Origin: DAOUKH01 sp965261455
Lineage (GTDB): Bacteria > Chloroflexota > Dehalococcoidia > SHYB01
Assembly (NCBI GenBank): GCA_965261455.1
Contig: OZ253453.1
Location: 372,001 to 436,000, forward strand
Direction: 5' to 3'
DNA length: 64,000 nucleotides
Part shown: piece after piece, positions 51,890 through 60,279 of the stretch
How positions within the stretch are numbered: position 1 is the first letter of the stretch
Layout of the letters: the number at the start of each line of letters is the position of its first letter
Notes under the pieces: generated by a model
Databases searched by the model: none
What the model saw: the letters and a program-made list of their open reading frames with translations, nothing else
What the model was told of the DNA's origin: nothing
Translations under genes and position numbers: made by a program

Positions 51890-52350
51890 CCGCCGACCGC
51901 GCCTGCGCCGTGTGCCCTCTCTCAATCTCCCCCAGAGCAGACCTTTGCACAACCCCGCTCGTATCCGTCATTCCCGCGAACGCGGGAATCCCTCCCTCCC
52001 GTAGGGGCGATTCGCGAATCGCCCTCCCTGAGCGCCCACATGGCCAGGGCCAGAGTTACGCAAAGCTCCCCCCCTCTGGAGACCCTTGCAAAACCGACTG
52101 GGGTCCTGGTGGGGGAGCGGAGGTGGCATTCACTTAAACCTCTCCCCCTCTGGGGGAGACTGAGAGAGGGCGCGCGCCGCTAGGCGCGCGAGCGCCCGCA
52201 GGGCACCTTCTTGCCTCTTCTCCCCACGGGAGAAGATTGAGATGAGGGGCACCCCTTTCAACCACCAACGGGCCGTCGAAGCCCGCCACCCTCGCGCCAG
52301 TCAGCCCCGGTTGCGCAAAGGTCTCCAGAGAGGGAAAGGCCGGAAGGTCG
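51890..52350. repeat. Large cluster of dispersed palindromes
   Basis: Holds TTCCCGCGAACGCGGGAA (about 51972), GGGCGATTCGCGAATCGCCC (about 52005), the 104-base direct repeat 52068-52171 shared with 49799-49901, GCGCGCCGCTAGGCGCGC, and 52204-52254, an inverted copy of part of the 558-990 repeat. No gene in 51790-52353. Confidence 0.85.
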
Positions 52351-52353
52351 CCC

Positions 52354-53001
52354 CTACGCGGTGTCTACCGCACGGACGGCTTCGATGAAGGCGCGGATCT
52401 TGGCGAAGTCTTTGGCGCCGCCGGTCTCGACGCCGCTGGAGACGTCGACGCCCCACGGGCGCACTTCGGCGACGGCTTCGGCGACGTTCTCCGGCGTGAG
52501 GCCGCCGGCGAGGAGGAAGTCGTGGGCGCGGGCGGCGTCGCGGGCGGCGGCATGGTCGAAGCGGCGGCCCGTGCCGCCGTAGCGGGCATCGACCTTGGCG
52601 TCGAGCAGCGGCGTGACCCCTAGGGCGCGCAGGGCGTCGAGACGGGCGGCAAGCGCCGCCGGATCGGGCCGCTGTCCCGGGCAGGCTTGGACGTGGACAG
52701 CGCGGACTACCGGCGCCTCGACGCGGCGGAGGTCGTCGTCGGGTTCGTCGCCGCTGAGCTGGACATAATCGAGGGCGAGGGCGCGGGCGGTCTCGTTCAC
52801 CTCGTCGAGGGGGTTGTTGGCGAAGACGCCCACGGCCTTGGGCGGGTCCGGGCGCGACCGGACGGCCTCGACGAGAGCGCGGGCTTGTTCGAGGGTGACG
52901 CGGCGCGGACTCTCGGCAAAGACGAGGCCGATGAAGTCGGCGCCGGCGGCGGCCTCGGCGTCTTCCCGGCGCGAAATGCCGCAGATCTTGACGTGGGTCA
53001 T
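52354..53001 (-). CDS. trpF: Phosphoribosylanthranilate isomerase
   Basis: 215 residues. VKICGISRREDA (catalytic Cys), DFIGLVFAESPRRV, VQLSGDEP and GVDVSSGVET are standard. Third enzyme of the tryptophan branch. ATG 53001 lies eight bases after trpC. Last gene of the trp operon; trpB and trpA do not follow, since repeats and dcd come next. Confidence 0.96.
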   Translation of the reverse strand: MTHVKICGISRREDAEAAAGADFIGLVFAESPRRVTLEQARALVEAVRSRPDPPKAVGVFANNPLDEVNETARALALDYVQLSGDEPDDDLRRVEAPVVRAVHVQACPGQRPDPAALAARLDALRALGVTPLLDAKVDARYGGTGRRFDHAAARDAARAHDFLLAGGLTPENVAEAVAEVRPWGVDVSSGVETGGAKDFAKIRAFIEAVRAVDTA

Positions 53002-53009
53002 CGCCGCCC

Positions 53010-53801
53010 CTAGTCGTGTATGAGGAAGGTCTTCAACAGCGCGCCGGGATCGGGAGCGGTCATCAACGCCTCACCGATGAGGAAGGCGTCGACGCCCCAG
53101 GACGCGAGGCGCGCCGCGTCTTGGGCCGTCTTGATCCCGCTTTCGCTCACCACCACCGCGTCCCCGCCGACGTGCGGCCGCACCCGGCGCGTCGTTTCGA
53201 GATCGGTGGTGAAGGAGCGCAGGTCGCGGTTGTTGATGCCGACGACGCCCGCGCCCACGGCGGCGGCGCGCTCCGCCTCCTCCGCGTCGTGGATCTCGAC
53301 GAGGCAGCCGAGGCCGAGGTCGGCGGCGGTCCCCATGAGATCGGCGAGCTTGCCGTCGGTCAGCGAGGCGACGATGAGGAGCAGCGCGTCGGCGCCGTAG
53401 GCGCGGGCCTCGTAGACCTGGTAGGGGTCGACGATGAAGTCCTTGCGGAGAAGCGGCGGGCAGACCTCGCCGAGCGCGTTCTTGATGTCGGTGAGATAGG
53501 AGAGGCGGCCCTTGAAGTGGGGCTCCTCGGTGAGGACGGAGATGGCGGCGGCGCCCGCCGCGGCGTAGGCGCGGGCGGTCTCGACGTGGTCGGCGTCGGG
53601 GGCGATGTCGCCGCGGGAGGGCGACGCCTTCTTCACCTCGGCGATGACCTGGGTGCCGGGGGCGTCGAGGGCGCCGCGAAAGTCGAGCGGCGGGGGCAGA
53701 CTCGCGGCGCGGGCCTTCAGGTCGGCGAGCGGGGCCGCGGCCTTGGCCTGATCGAGATCGGCGCGCTTGCGTTCGACGATGGCGTCGAGGTACGTGGCCA
53801 C
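53010..53801 (-). CDS. trpC: Indole-3-glycerol phosphate synthase
   Basis: 263 residues. VIAEVKKASPSRGDI (catalytic Lys), LRKDFIVDPYQVYEAR, GINNRDLRSF and VSESGIK are complete. ATG 53801, two bases after trpD. Confidence 0.97.
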   Translation of the reverse strand: MATYLDAIVERKRADLDQAKAAAPLADLKARAASLPPPLDFRGALDAPGTQVIAEVKKASPSRGDIAPDADHVETARAYAAAGAAAISVLTEEPHFKGRLSYLTDIKNALGEVCPPLLRKDFIVDPYQVYEARAYGADALLLIVASLTDGKLADLMGTAADLGLGCLVEIHDAEEAERAAAVGAGVVGINNRDLRSFTTDLETTRRVRPHVGGDAVVVSESGIKTAQDAARLASWGVDAFLIGEALMTAPDPGALLKTFLIHD

Positions 53802-53803
53802 AG

Positions 53804-54820
53804 CTAGCTCTCGAACGTCTGGGTGAAGGCGGCAAACTCGCCGAGTTTGGCCGTTGCGCCGCCAGCGTCGATGACCTCCGCCGCCAGCTTTGCGCCCGCG
53901 GGCAGGTCGTCGGCCTTGCCCGCGACGACCAGCGCGGCGGCGGCGTTGGCGAGGAGGGCGTCGCGCTTTGGGCCTGTCTCTCCGGCGAACAGGGAGCGCA
54001 GGATCGCCGCGTTCTCCACCGGGCCGCCCCCGGCGAGGGCGTCACGCGGCGCTCCGGCGAGGCCGAGGTCGTCGGGCGCGATGTCGTAGGAGGTCACCGT
54101 GCCGCCGCGCAGGTCGTGGACCGTCGTGGGGCCGGCGAGGGTGATCTCGTCGAGGCCGTCGCTGCCGTGGAAGACGAGGGCGCGCTCGCAGCCGAGTCCG
54201 CCGAGTATCGCCGCCATGCGTGCCCCAAGCTCAGGGTGCGCCACGCCAAGGGCCTGGCGTTTGACGCCTGCGGGACTGGAGAGCGGCCCCAGGATGTTGA
54301 AGACAGTGCGGATGCCGAGCTCGCCCCGCGTGGGGCCGGCGTGCCGCATGGCGGGATGGAAGGCGGGGGCGAAGAGGAAGGCGATGCCGACCCGTTCCAG
54401 GCACTGCTCGGCCTGCTCCGCCGTGACCGCGATCTTTACGCCTAGGGCTTCGAGCACGTCGGCGCTGCCGCATTGGCTGGTGGCGCTCCGGTTGCCGTGC
54501 TTGGCGACGGTGACGCCGGCGGCGGCGGCCACGATGGCCGATCCCGTCGAGATGTTAAACGTGTTCGAGAAGTCGCCGCCCGTACCGCAGGTGTCGATGG
54601 CGTCCGGTGGTGCGGCGACGGGCACGGCGGCGGCCCGCATGGCGCGGGCGAAGCCGAGGATCTCGTCGTCGCTCTCGCCCTTCATCCGCAGCGCGGTGAG
54701 CAGCGCGGCGAGCCGGGCCGGCGAGACCTCGCCCGCCATGACGGCGGCCATGACGCCCTCGGCCTCGGCGGCGTCGAGCGAGCCGCCCTCGACGATCTTG
54801 TTCAGCGCCTCGGCGATCAT
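53804..54820 (-). CDS. trpD: Anthranilate phosphoribosyltransferase
   Basis: 338 residues. DTCGTGGDFSNTFNIS (PRPP/anthranilate site), KHGNRSATSQCGSADVLEALG and FNILGPLSSPA are complete. ATG 54820 overlaps the trpG stop (ATGA). Confidence 0.97.
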   Translation of the reverse strand: MIAEALNKIVEGGSLDAAEAEGVMAAVMAGEVSPARLAALLTALRMKGESDDEILGFARAMRAAAVPVAAPPDAIDTCGTGGDFSNTFNISTGSAIVAAAAGVTVAKHGNRSATSQCGSADVLEALGVKIAVTAEQAEQCLERVGIAFLFAPAFHPAMRHAGPTRGELGIRTVFNILGPLSSPAGVKRQALGVAHPELGARMAAILGGLGCERALVFHGSDGLDEITLAGPTTVHDLRGGTVTSYDIAPDDLGLAGAPRDALAGGGPVENAAILRSLFAGETGPKRDALLANAAAALVVAGKADDLPAGAKLAAEVIDAGGATAKLGEFAAFTQTFES

Positions 54821-55401
54821 CGCGCCTCTCCGGGTTCTTCCATGTTCAGGAAGTTGGTGAGGAGGTCTTTGCCCACGGCGGTCAGGATCGATTCAGGGTG
54901 GAACTGCACGCCCTCGATGGCGTGGGTCTTGTGGCGCACGCCCATGATAACGCCGCGGCTGGTGTGGGCGGTGACTTCGAGGCAGTCGGCGACCGTCGCG
55001 GGGTCGATGGCGAGGGAGTGGTAGCGGATCGCCTCGAAGTCCTGCGGCAGACCGGCGAAGACGCCGCGGCCGTCGTGGTGGACGTCCGAGGTCTTGCCGT
55101 GCATGATTTCGCCGGCCCCGACGATGCTCCCGCCGTAGACCGCGCCGATGCACTGGTGCCCCAGGCAGACGCCCAAGATGGGTAGCCGCCCCTCGAAGTG
55201 GCGGATGACGTCGTTCGAGACGCCCGCGTCGTCGGGCGTGCCCGGCCCCGGCGAGATCACGATGCGCTCCGGCGCCATCGCCTCGATGTCGTCGAGGGTC
55301 GCCTCGTCGTTGCGGCGCACCTCCACTTCGGCCCCGAGCTCGCGGAGGTACTGGTAGAGGTTGTAGGTGAAGCTGTCGTAGTTGTCGATGAGGAGTATCA
55401 C
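54817..55401 (-). CDS. trpG: Anthranilate synthase, glutaminase component
   Basis: 194 residues. LLIDNYDSFTYNL, ISPGPGTPDDAG, GVCLGHQ (Cys nucleophile) and VQFHPESILT are standard class I glutaminase motifs. It may also serve p-aminobenzoate synthase. ATG 55401 overlaps the trpE stop (ATGA). Confidence 0.96.
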   Translation of the reverse strand: MILLIDNYDSFTYNLYQYLRELGAEVEVRRNDEATLDDIEAMAPERIVISPGPGTPDDAGVSNDVIRHFEGRLPILGVCLGHQCIGAVYGGSIVGAGEIMHGKTSDVHHDGRGVFAGLPQDFEAIRYHSLAIDPATVADCLEVTAHTSRGVIMGVRHKTHAIEGVQFHPESILTAVGKDLLTNFLNMEEPGEAR

Positions 55402-56942
55402 GGCGTTGCCTCCTCCAGCACGTCCGCGCCGCGGTCTTGCAGCGGGCCGTAACGCAGGTCCATCGCCTCGGCGGCGCCGATGGCGCGGATCAGCGCCCCC
55501 GCCTTCTGCAGCGTCTCCTGGTACTCCGCCTCGGGGTCGCTGTCGAAGACGACGCCGCCGCCCGCTTGGGCGTAGCCCACGCCGTCCTTCATCACCAGGG
55601 TACGCAGGCCGACGCAGGTGTCCATGTTGCCCGCGAACCCGAAGTAGCCGATGGCGCCGGAATAGGGGCCGCGCCGGTGGGGTTCGAGGTCGGCGATGAT
55701 CTCCATGGCGCGAATCTTGGGCGCGCCGGAAACCGTCCCCAGCGGCGAGCAGGCGCGGAAGGCGTCGAAGCAGGTGCGGTCGTCCCGCATCAGCCCCGTC
55801 ACGTTCGATTCGAGGTGCATGACATGGGAGTAGCGCTCCACGGTCATGAGCGCGTTGACCGTGACGCCGCCGACGCGGCTCACCCGGCCCAGGTCGTTGC
55901 GCGCCAGGTCTACGAGCATCACGTGCTCGGCGCGCTCCTTGGGCGAGCCCACCATCTCCTCTTCCATCGCCAGGTCTTCCTCCGGCGTCGCCCCCCGCGG
56001 ACGGGTCCCCGCGATGCAGCCCACCGTGGCCACGCCGTCCTCGACGCGGACCTGCGTCTCCGGCGAGGCCCCGACGAGCTGAAAGCCGTCGAGATCGACG
56101 TAGAACATGTAGGGCGAGGGATTGATCCCGCGAAGTGCCCGATAGATGTCGAAGGGATGCGCGTCGGTGGGGCGGTGAAGGCGCTGTGACGGCACGACTT
56201 GGATGATGTCGCCGGCCACGATGTGCTCGCGGCCGCGCTCGACGGTGCGGTGGTACTGCTCGCGGGTGGTGTTCGACCCCGTCTCCTCTTCCGTCGTCTC
56301 CGAAGTCACGCCCACCTCGGGCCGCGGCAGGGGCCCGGCGAGCCGTTCGGCGATCTCGTCGATGCGGGCGGTGGCCTCGGCGTAGCGTCCGGCGTCGCCG
56401 TCGCCGGAGGGATCATCGTCGAGGTGGACGTGCGACAGGACGAGGATGCGGTGCTTCAGGTGGTCGAAGACGACCAGCGTGTCGGCGAGCATGAGCACGG
56501 CCTCGGGGAGGCCGTTGGGGTCGGGCGCGGGTTGGGGCAGGCGCTCGAAGTAGGCGGCGGTGTCGTAGGCGACGTAGCCGACGGCGCCGCCGTGGAAGCG
56601 GGGGACGCCCTCGACGGCCACGGGCCGGTAGCCGGCAAGCTCCTGCTCGATGACTTTGAGCGGGTCCACCGCGCCGTGGTCTTCGATGGGGACGCCGCCG
56701 TTGGCGGCATGCAGACCGGCGCCGGTGCGGAGCACCTTCCGCGGCTCCGTCCCGATGAAGCTGTAGCGGGCCACGTGCTCGCCTCCCTCGACGCTTTCGA
56801 GGAGAAACGAGTAGCGCCCGCGGGCGACCTTGAGGAAGGCGGAGACCGGCGTCTCCATGTCGGCCAGGATCTCGCGGTAGACGGGGACGAGGTTACCCTC
56901 GCCCCGCATGGCGCGGACTTGCTCCAGCGTCGGGTAGTACAT
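55398..56942 (-). CDS. trpE: Anthranilate synthase, component I
   Basis: 514 residues. The N-terminal half carries the Trp-binding LLES element (FLLESVEGG, about residue 47), so feedback inhibition is likely kept. The catalytic half has QRLHRPTDAHPFDIYRALR, GCIAGTRPRG, LVDLARNDLGRV and SGAPKIRAMEII. ATG 56942 shares one base with the trpS stop (TGATG); the much longer frame upstream is a shadow of trpS. Confidence 0.96.
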   Translation of the reverse strand: MYYPTLEQVRAMRGEGNLVPVYREILADMETPVSAFLKVARGRYSFLLESVEGGEHVARYSFIGTEPRKVLRTGAGLHAANGGVPIEDHGAVDPLKVIEQELAGYRPVAVEGVPRFHGGAVGYVAYDTAAYFERLPQPAPDPNGLPEAVLMLADTLVVFDHLKHRILVLSHVHLDDDPSGDGDAGRYAEATARIDEIAERLAGPLPRPEVGVTSETTEEETGSNTTREQYHRTVERGREHIVAGDIIQVVPSQRLHRPTDAHPFDIYRALRGINPSPYMFYVDLDGFQLVGASPETQVRVEDGVATVGCIAGTRPRGATPEEDLAMEEEMVGSPKERAEHVMLVDLARNDLGRVSRVGGVTVNALMTVERYSHVMHLESNVTGLMRDDRTCFDAFRACSPLGTVSGAPKIRAMEIIADLEPHRRGPYSGAIGYFGFAGNMDTCVGLRTLVMKDGVGYAQAGGGVVFDSDPEAEYQETLQKAGALIRAIGAAEAMDLRYGPLQDRGADVLEEATP

Positions 56943-57961
56943 CACTGCGCTCCCGCGCCGGTGTAGGCGCTGATCCCCATGGCCGAGCGCACCTCGTCCA
57001 TCGTCTGCTCGGCGACGGCCTTGGCCCGGCGCGTCCCGTCGATCAGCGCCTCGTGGACCTCGTCGGGGTGCTGCTCGAAGTGGGCGCGGCGCTCGCGGAT
57101 GGGCTCCAGGAAGCCGTTCAGCGCGGCGGTCAGCTTCTGCTTGACCTCGACGTCGCCGACGGCGCCCCGCCGGTAGCGGTCTTTCAGGTCGTCGACCTCC
57201 GCCGTGTCGGGGTTGAAGGCGTCGTGGTACATGAAGACGGGGTTCCCCTCGACGTGGCCGAGGTCGGTGGCGCGGAGGCGGGTGGGGTCGGTGTACATGC
57301 TGCGGACCATCTTGGCGACGGTGTCGGCGTCGTCCTTGAGGAAGATGCAGTTGTTCAGGCTCTTGCTCATCTTGCCCCGGTTGTCGGTGCCCACGAGCCG
57401 GGGGACGCGCCCGGTGAGGCCCTTGGGCTCGGGGAAGACCTCGGCGTATTGCCGGTTGAACTTGCGGGCGATCTCGCGGGTCATCTCGATGTGCGGCATC
57501 TGGTCCTCGCCCACGGGCACGAGGTGAGCCTTGGGCAGCAGGATGTCGGCGATCTGGCTGACAGGGTAGGTGTAGAAGCCGACGGACAGCCCCGAGGTCT
57601 CTTGCTCGACGCGCTCCGACTCCGACTTGAGCGTCGGGTTGCGCTGGAGTCGGGCCAAGGGGGTGATCATGCTGAGCAGCATGGTGAGCTCGGCGTGCTC
57701 CGGCACGTAGCTCTGGATGACGAAGGCGCTGTCCTTGGGGTCGAGCCCGACGGCGAGCCAGTCCATGGCGACCTCGATCACGGATTGGCGGATGCCGTCG
57801 ACGTCGTCGGCGTGGTCGCCCAGCGCCTGGTAGTCGGCGATGAGGAAGAAGCACTCGTACTCCCGCTGGAGCCGCAGCCAGCTCTCCAACGCCCCCACGT
57901 AGTGGCCAAGGTGGAGCGCCCCGGTGGGGCGGATGCCGGTCAAGATGCGCTTGCGTTCCAT
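56942..57961 (-). CDS. trpS: Tryptophanyl-tRNA synthetase
   Basis: 339 residues, class I synthetase. The HIGH-type motif is PTGALHLGHYVG and the KMSKS motif is GKMSKSLNN; VGEDQMPHIEMTREIARKFN is typical for TrpS. Charges tRNA-Trp. ATG 57959-57961 follows GGAGAG. First gene of a T-box-controlled operon that continues into trpEGDCF, so charging and synthesis share one sensor. Confidence 0.97.
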   Translation of the reverse strand: MERKRILTGIRPTGALHLGHYVGALESWLRLQREYECFFLIADYQALGDHADDVDGIRQSVIEVAMDWLAVGLDPKDSAFVIQSYVPEHAELTMLLSMITPLARLQRNPTLKSESERVEQETSGLSVGFYTYPVSQIADILLPKAHLVPVGEDQMPHIEMTREIARKFNRQYAEVFPEPKGLTGRVPRLVGTDNRGKMSKSLNNCIFLKDDADTVAKMVRSMYTDPTRLRATDLGHVEGNPVFMYHDAFNPDTAEVDDLKDRYRRGAVGDVEVKQKLTAALNGFLEPIRERRAHFEQHPDEVHEALIDGTRRAKAVAEQTMDEVRSAMGISAYTGAGAQ

Positions 57962-57993
57962 TGCTCTCCGCTCGCTTCCGTCCTTAACAACAA

Positions 57994-58021
57994 AAGACCC
58001 ATCCACCAAGGGACGGGTCTT
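57994..58021 (-). terminator. Intrinsic terminator of the trp T-box
   Basis: AAGACCC (57994-58000) pairs with GGGTCTT (58015-58021); on the minus strand TTTTGTTGTT follows. It competes with the antiterminator immediately upstream. Confidence 0.88.
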
Positions 58022-58270
58022 GCCCGCGATTGCCACCCTCGTTCCCCCGGCGGACCGGGGACACTCTGTCGGGCGCGGCCCCTGCGTCTCTCGACGCAAA
58101 GGCGATGCCCCGGGCTCTGGTAACGGTGCCCTGTCCGTCGCAGCCTACGCCCCCTTGGGGGTTCGGTGCGCAGCTCCCGAGTCCATTCACCCACCGCGCC
58201 GGCGCCGGGTTTCACCAACCCCCGGCTCTCTGCGGCCCCGCTCGTGGGCTACTCCTCTCGTTCGCAGCCT
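57994..58270 (-). promoter_or_regulatory. T-box riboswitch, tryptophan-specific
   Basis: The minus strand shows the T-box core AGGGTGGCAATCGCGGG (58022-58039) just before the terminator. Upstream is a stem-I region with CGCAGAGAGCCGG and a purine-rich specifier loop GAATGGACT, whose TGG (58183-58185) is the Trp codon. The bulge TGGC fits a tRNA-Trp with discriminator G. Uncharged tRNA-Trp would bind the specifier and the bulge and stop termination, switching on trpS-trpEGDCF. The stem-I limits are approximate. Confidence 0.9.
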
Positions 58271-58286
58271 TTGCCTATCACGAAAA

Positions 58287-58316
58287 ACGATACGCCCGCC
58301 GCGGACGGCGTGTCAA
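58287..58316 (-). promoter_or_regulatory. Promoter of the trpS-trpEGDCF operon
   Basis: Minus-strand TTGACA (58311-58316) and TATCGT (58287-58292), 18 bases apart, ending a few bases before the T-box stem I. Confidence 0.75.
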
Positions 58317-58317
58317 G

Positions 58318-58487
58318 GCGGGGGGCGCACCACAAGGCCCTGCCCCTGCACTTCACGTGGTACAGCCTCGACCGGATCCACAACGCCCTCAGGAACCCCT
58401 ATAGCCGGACGCCCGTCACGGCCGCGGGCCTCGCCGACCCGGCCCATGGACATGGCGGAGGTCGTGGGGCTGGCAGCTCGGCCCTAG
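58318..58487 (+). pseudogene. Coding-looking fragment of unknown origin
   Basis: The frame with HHKALPLHFTWYSLDRIHNAL has almost only G or C in third codon positions for about 40 codons. A second frame then ends with MDMAEVVGLAARP and a stop at 58487. It has no start and lies upstream of the trp promoter. It looks like the end of a frameshifted or truncated gene; family not recognised. Confidence 0.3.
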
Positions 58488-58789
58488 AGTCTCCCGCTAA
58501 GCCACAGGGACACCAAGACGGTGGCCCCGGCCACGAACATGACCGCCAGGGCGGTTGCGTCGAGGGGCCGCAGGTCGGACTTCCCCAGGACGGCACGACC
58601 CGCCTCGAGGACCATTGCGGGGGCCGCCAGGACGAACGCGATGAGGCCGGCTATCGCGAGGAGTCGTGTGGGGAGCCCCAGGATCCAGTGGGCCCCGTAG
58701 GCCACGTCGGAAAACCACCAGAAGAAGATGACGCCTCCGAACCAGACCCCGACCGCGAGGAAGACCTGGGGGTTCAACGGTCCCCTCAC
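58484..58789 (-). CDS. Small membrane protein
   Basis: 101 residues with about three membrane helices (residues 8-27, 40-60 and 78-98). GTG 58787-58789 directly follows the stop of the preceding gene. Last of three coupled genes. No family recognised. Confidence 0.65.
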   Translation of the reverse strand: MRGPLNPQVFLAVGVWFGGVIFFWWFSDVAYGAHWILGLPTRLLAIAGLIAFVLAAPAMVLEAGRAVLGKSDLRPLDATALAVMFVAGATVLVSLWLSGRL

Positions 58790-59179
58790 CTATTCCCTTC
58801 CGACCAAGAAACGGATGAGGCCCACGAGGAATCCAACAGCTCCGACTAAAATAGCGCCCCAAGCGATGACATAGCTATCGCCCGGGTCGGCAGATTGGTA
58901 CGTGCCAATTGAGACCCCCAGACCCACACCGAGCCAGACGAGTCCCCAGAGCAGGTCTCCGACGGAGCGTCTGCGGACTTGTTGCCGCTGTGCATCCTCT
59001 AGGGCCTTCGACATCTCCTCGGTGAATTGTCGTGCTTGCGAGCGCGTCCAGCCTGTTGCCTCTGCGACTGCGTCGGCGACGTCGGCAATGCTTCGGCCGA
59101 GGGCCAGTTCCTGCAAGACGCTATCCGCCAATCTCTGCAGGGCGGCGTTGCCATCGGCAGCTTCTTGGTCGTCTTCCAT
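58790..59179 (-). CDS. Membrane protein with cytoplasmic helical domain
   Basis: 129 residues. An N-terminal acidic helical domain (about 1-70, with DVADAVAEATGWTRSQARQFTEEM, possibly DNA- or protein-binding) precedes two membrane helices (78-98 and 105-125). ATG 59177-59179 shares one base with the preceding stop (TGATG). Function unknown. Confidence 0.7.
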   Translation of the reverse strand: MEDDQEAADGNAALQRLADSVLQELALGRSIADVADAVAEATGWTRSQARQFTEEMSKALEDAQRQQVRRRSVGDLLWGLVWLGVGLGVSIGTYQSADPGDSYVIAWGAILVGAVGFLVGLIRFLVGRE

Positions 59180-59406
59180 CACGATGACCCTCGGAACAAA
59201 CCCTGCGCCGGCGCGCGGCACCGGGGGTTCGCTCTGCCCGGCATGGCCCGCGCGATTCTGCGGACAGCGTCGGTGAACCGCCGCTCTGAGTCCGCCAGGA
59301 TCAGGTCGGCGAGATCACGCAGCTTCTCGAAGATCTCTGGGCCCGCCGTCTCCGTCCAGGGCACGCCCTCTCCCGTTTGGATCACCAATTCCCGTCTGTC
59401 TCGCAT
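59179..59406 (-). CDS. Small soluble protein of unknown function
   Basis: 75 residues. A helical middle (GPEIFEKLRDLADLILADSERRF) and a basic tail. ATG 59404-59406 has a perfect AGGAGG, and its stop overlaps the next start (TGATG), which supports translation of both. First gene of the three-gene operon 59406-58484. Confidence 0.65.
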   Translation of the reverse strand: MRDRRELVIQTGEGVPWTETAGPEIFEKLRDLADLILADSERRFTDAVRRIARAMPGRANPRCRAPAQGLFRGSS

Positions 59407-59446
59407 GGCCGCCTCCTTTGACGCCGGCGAGGCAGACGCCCCCAGC

Positions 59447-59537
59447 TTGACACAGCCTGAACTAAGGGCTTGTCATGAGATCCGACGGTTCTGTCCTGCG
59501 CCGATGACGGGGGCTCCCTGGAGGGGGAGCCCTTTTT
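59447..59537 (+). ncRNA. Candidate small RNA with its own promoter and terminator
   Basis: TTGACA (59447-59452) and TGTCAT (59471-59476), 18 bases apart, would start a transcript near 59483. It would end at the hairpin GGGCTCCC/GGGAGCCC followed by TTTTT (59511-59537). No plus-strand gene precedes this terminator. The product would be only about 55 bases; it could also be a degenerate leader. Confidence 0.4.
59511..59537 (+). terminator. Intrinsic terminator without an upstream gene
   Basis: GGGCTCCC (59511-59518) pairs with GGGAGCCC (59525-59532), then TTTTT. It insulates the lipoprotein genes downstream. Confidence 0.75.
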
Positions 59538-59611
59538 CGTGCCCAGTCTAGTCCAGAACCTTCCCGCGCCTCAAGGGTCGGCTGCACTGAGAAAGGTATA
59601 CTGACTAAGCT

Positions 59612-60250
59612 ATGCGGTCGCTGGCTGTCTCCCTCATTGTCGTCGCAGTCGTAGCAGCCTGCGAGGTCGCGCCGGTGCCGACCGACGCCCCGCCGCCAAC
59701 TCCGGCTTCCTCCGACTTGCCCGGTCCCTGGGAAGAGGTCTGGACTCCCGACGGGAGTGATGAGTACCGCTGGATCACGTCCTACGCCAATGCCCTTGAA
59801 GGGCGATCTGATGAGGGGCTGCTTGAGCTAGCGTGCTCCAAAGGCTTCCACGCCACGCAGGCGGCCATGCTATTCGAGATGCCAACGTACCGGGACAGAT
59901 TGGCCACGGCAGAAGCCCCACGCGGCTATTACAAGGATGAAGCTACGGCCATTGCGTGGGTCAAGAGAAATTATGAGATTGACGATGTGTTCATCTCCCG
60001 CCGCAACATGGGCGAAGTTGGCAGATGGGAGAAGAGCGGTTGGAAAGACGTGCTGACCGACAGTGGCCTACTTCTAAGGAACAGTCCGGCCGACGCATTC
60101 ATCACTCAGCTCGCGCAAGTCGAAGAGCTGGCTGTGCTCATCACCGACGACGACGGAAACCACGACATCCAGGCCATCTTTGACGTGCGCCACCTCCGCG
60201 AGGCTTTGGCGTCGGATCAGACGGACTGGGACTGCGCGCTGCCAAGCTGA
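59612..60250 (+). CDS. Lipoprotein of unknown function
   Basis: 212 residues. Signal peptide with lipobox VVAAC (Cys 17), a short Pro-rich linker, and an alpha/beta domain ending in a segment (IFDVRHLREALASDQTDWDC) that resembles the end of the next gene, so the two are paralogues. TATACT (59597-59602) gives a leader of about two bases and there is no Shine-Dalgarno. No enzyme motif seen. Confidence 0.8.
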   Translation: MRSLAVSLIVVAVVAACEVAPVPTDAPPPTPASSDLPGPWEEVWTPDGSDEYRWITSYANALEGRSDEGLLELACSKGFHATQAAMLFEMPTYRDRLATAEAPRGYYKDEATAIAWVKRNYEIDDVFISRRNMGEVGRWEKSGWKDVLTDSGLLLRNSPADAFITQLAQVEELAVLITDDDGNHDIQAIFDVRHLREALASDQTDWDCALPS

Positions 60251-60279
60251 TCTATGGCCCTCGCTAAATTGAGGCTCCT

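Noticed and set aside
51890..52350. Possible CRISPR-like array
   Set aside because: The repeats are palindromes of different types with irregular spacing, not one repeat with regular spacers.
55398..57854. 818-residue frame that looks like a fusion upstream of trpE
   Set aside because: The upstream part is an out-of-frame shadow of trpS; the TGATG junction shows two separate genes.
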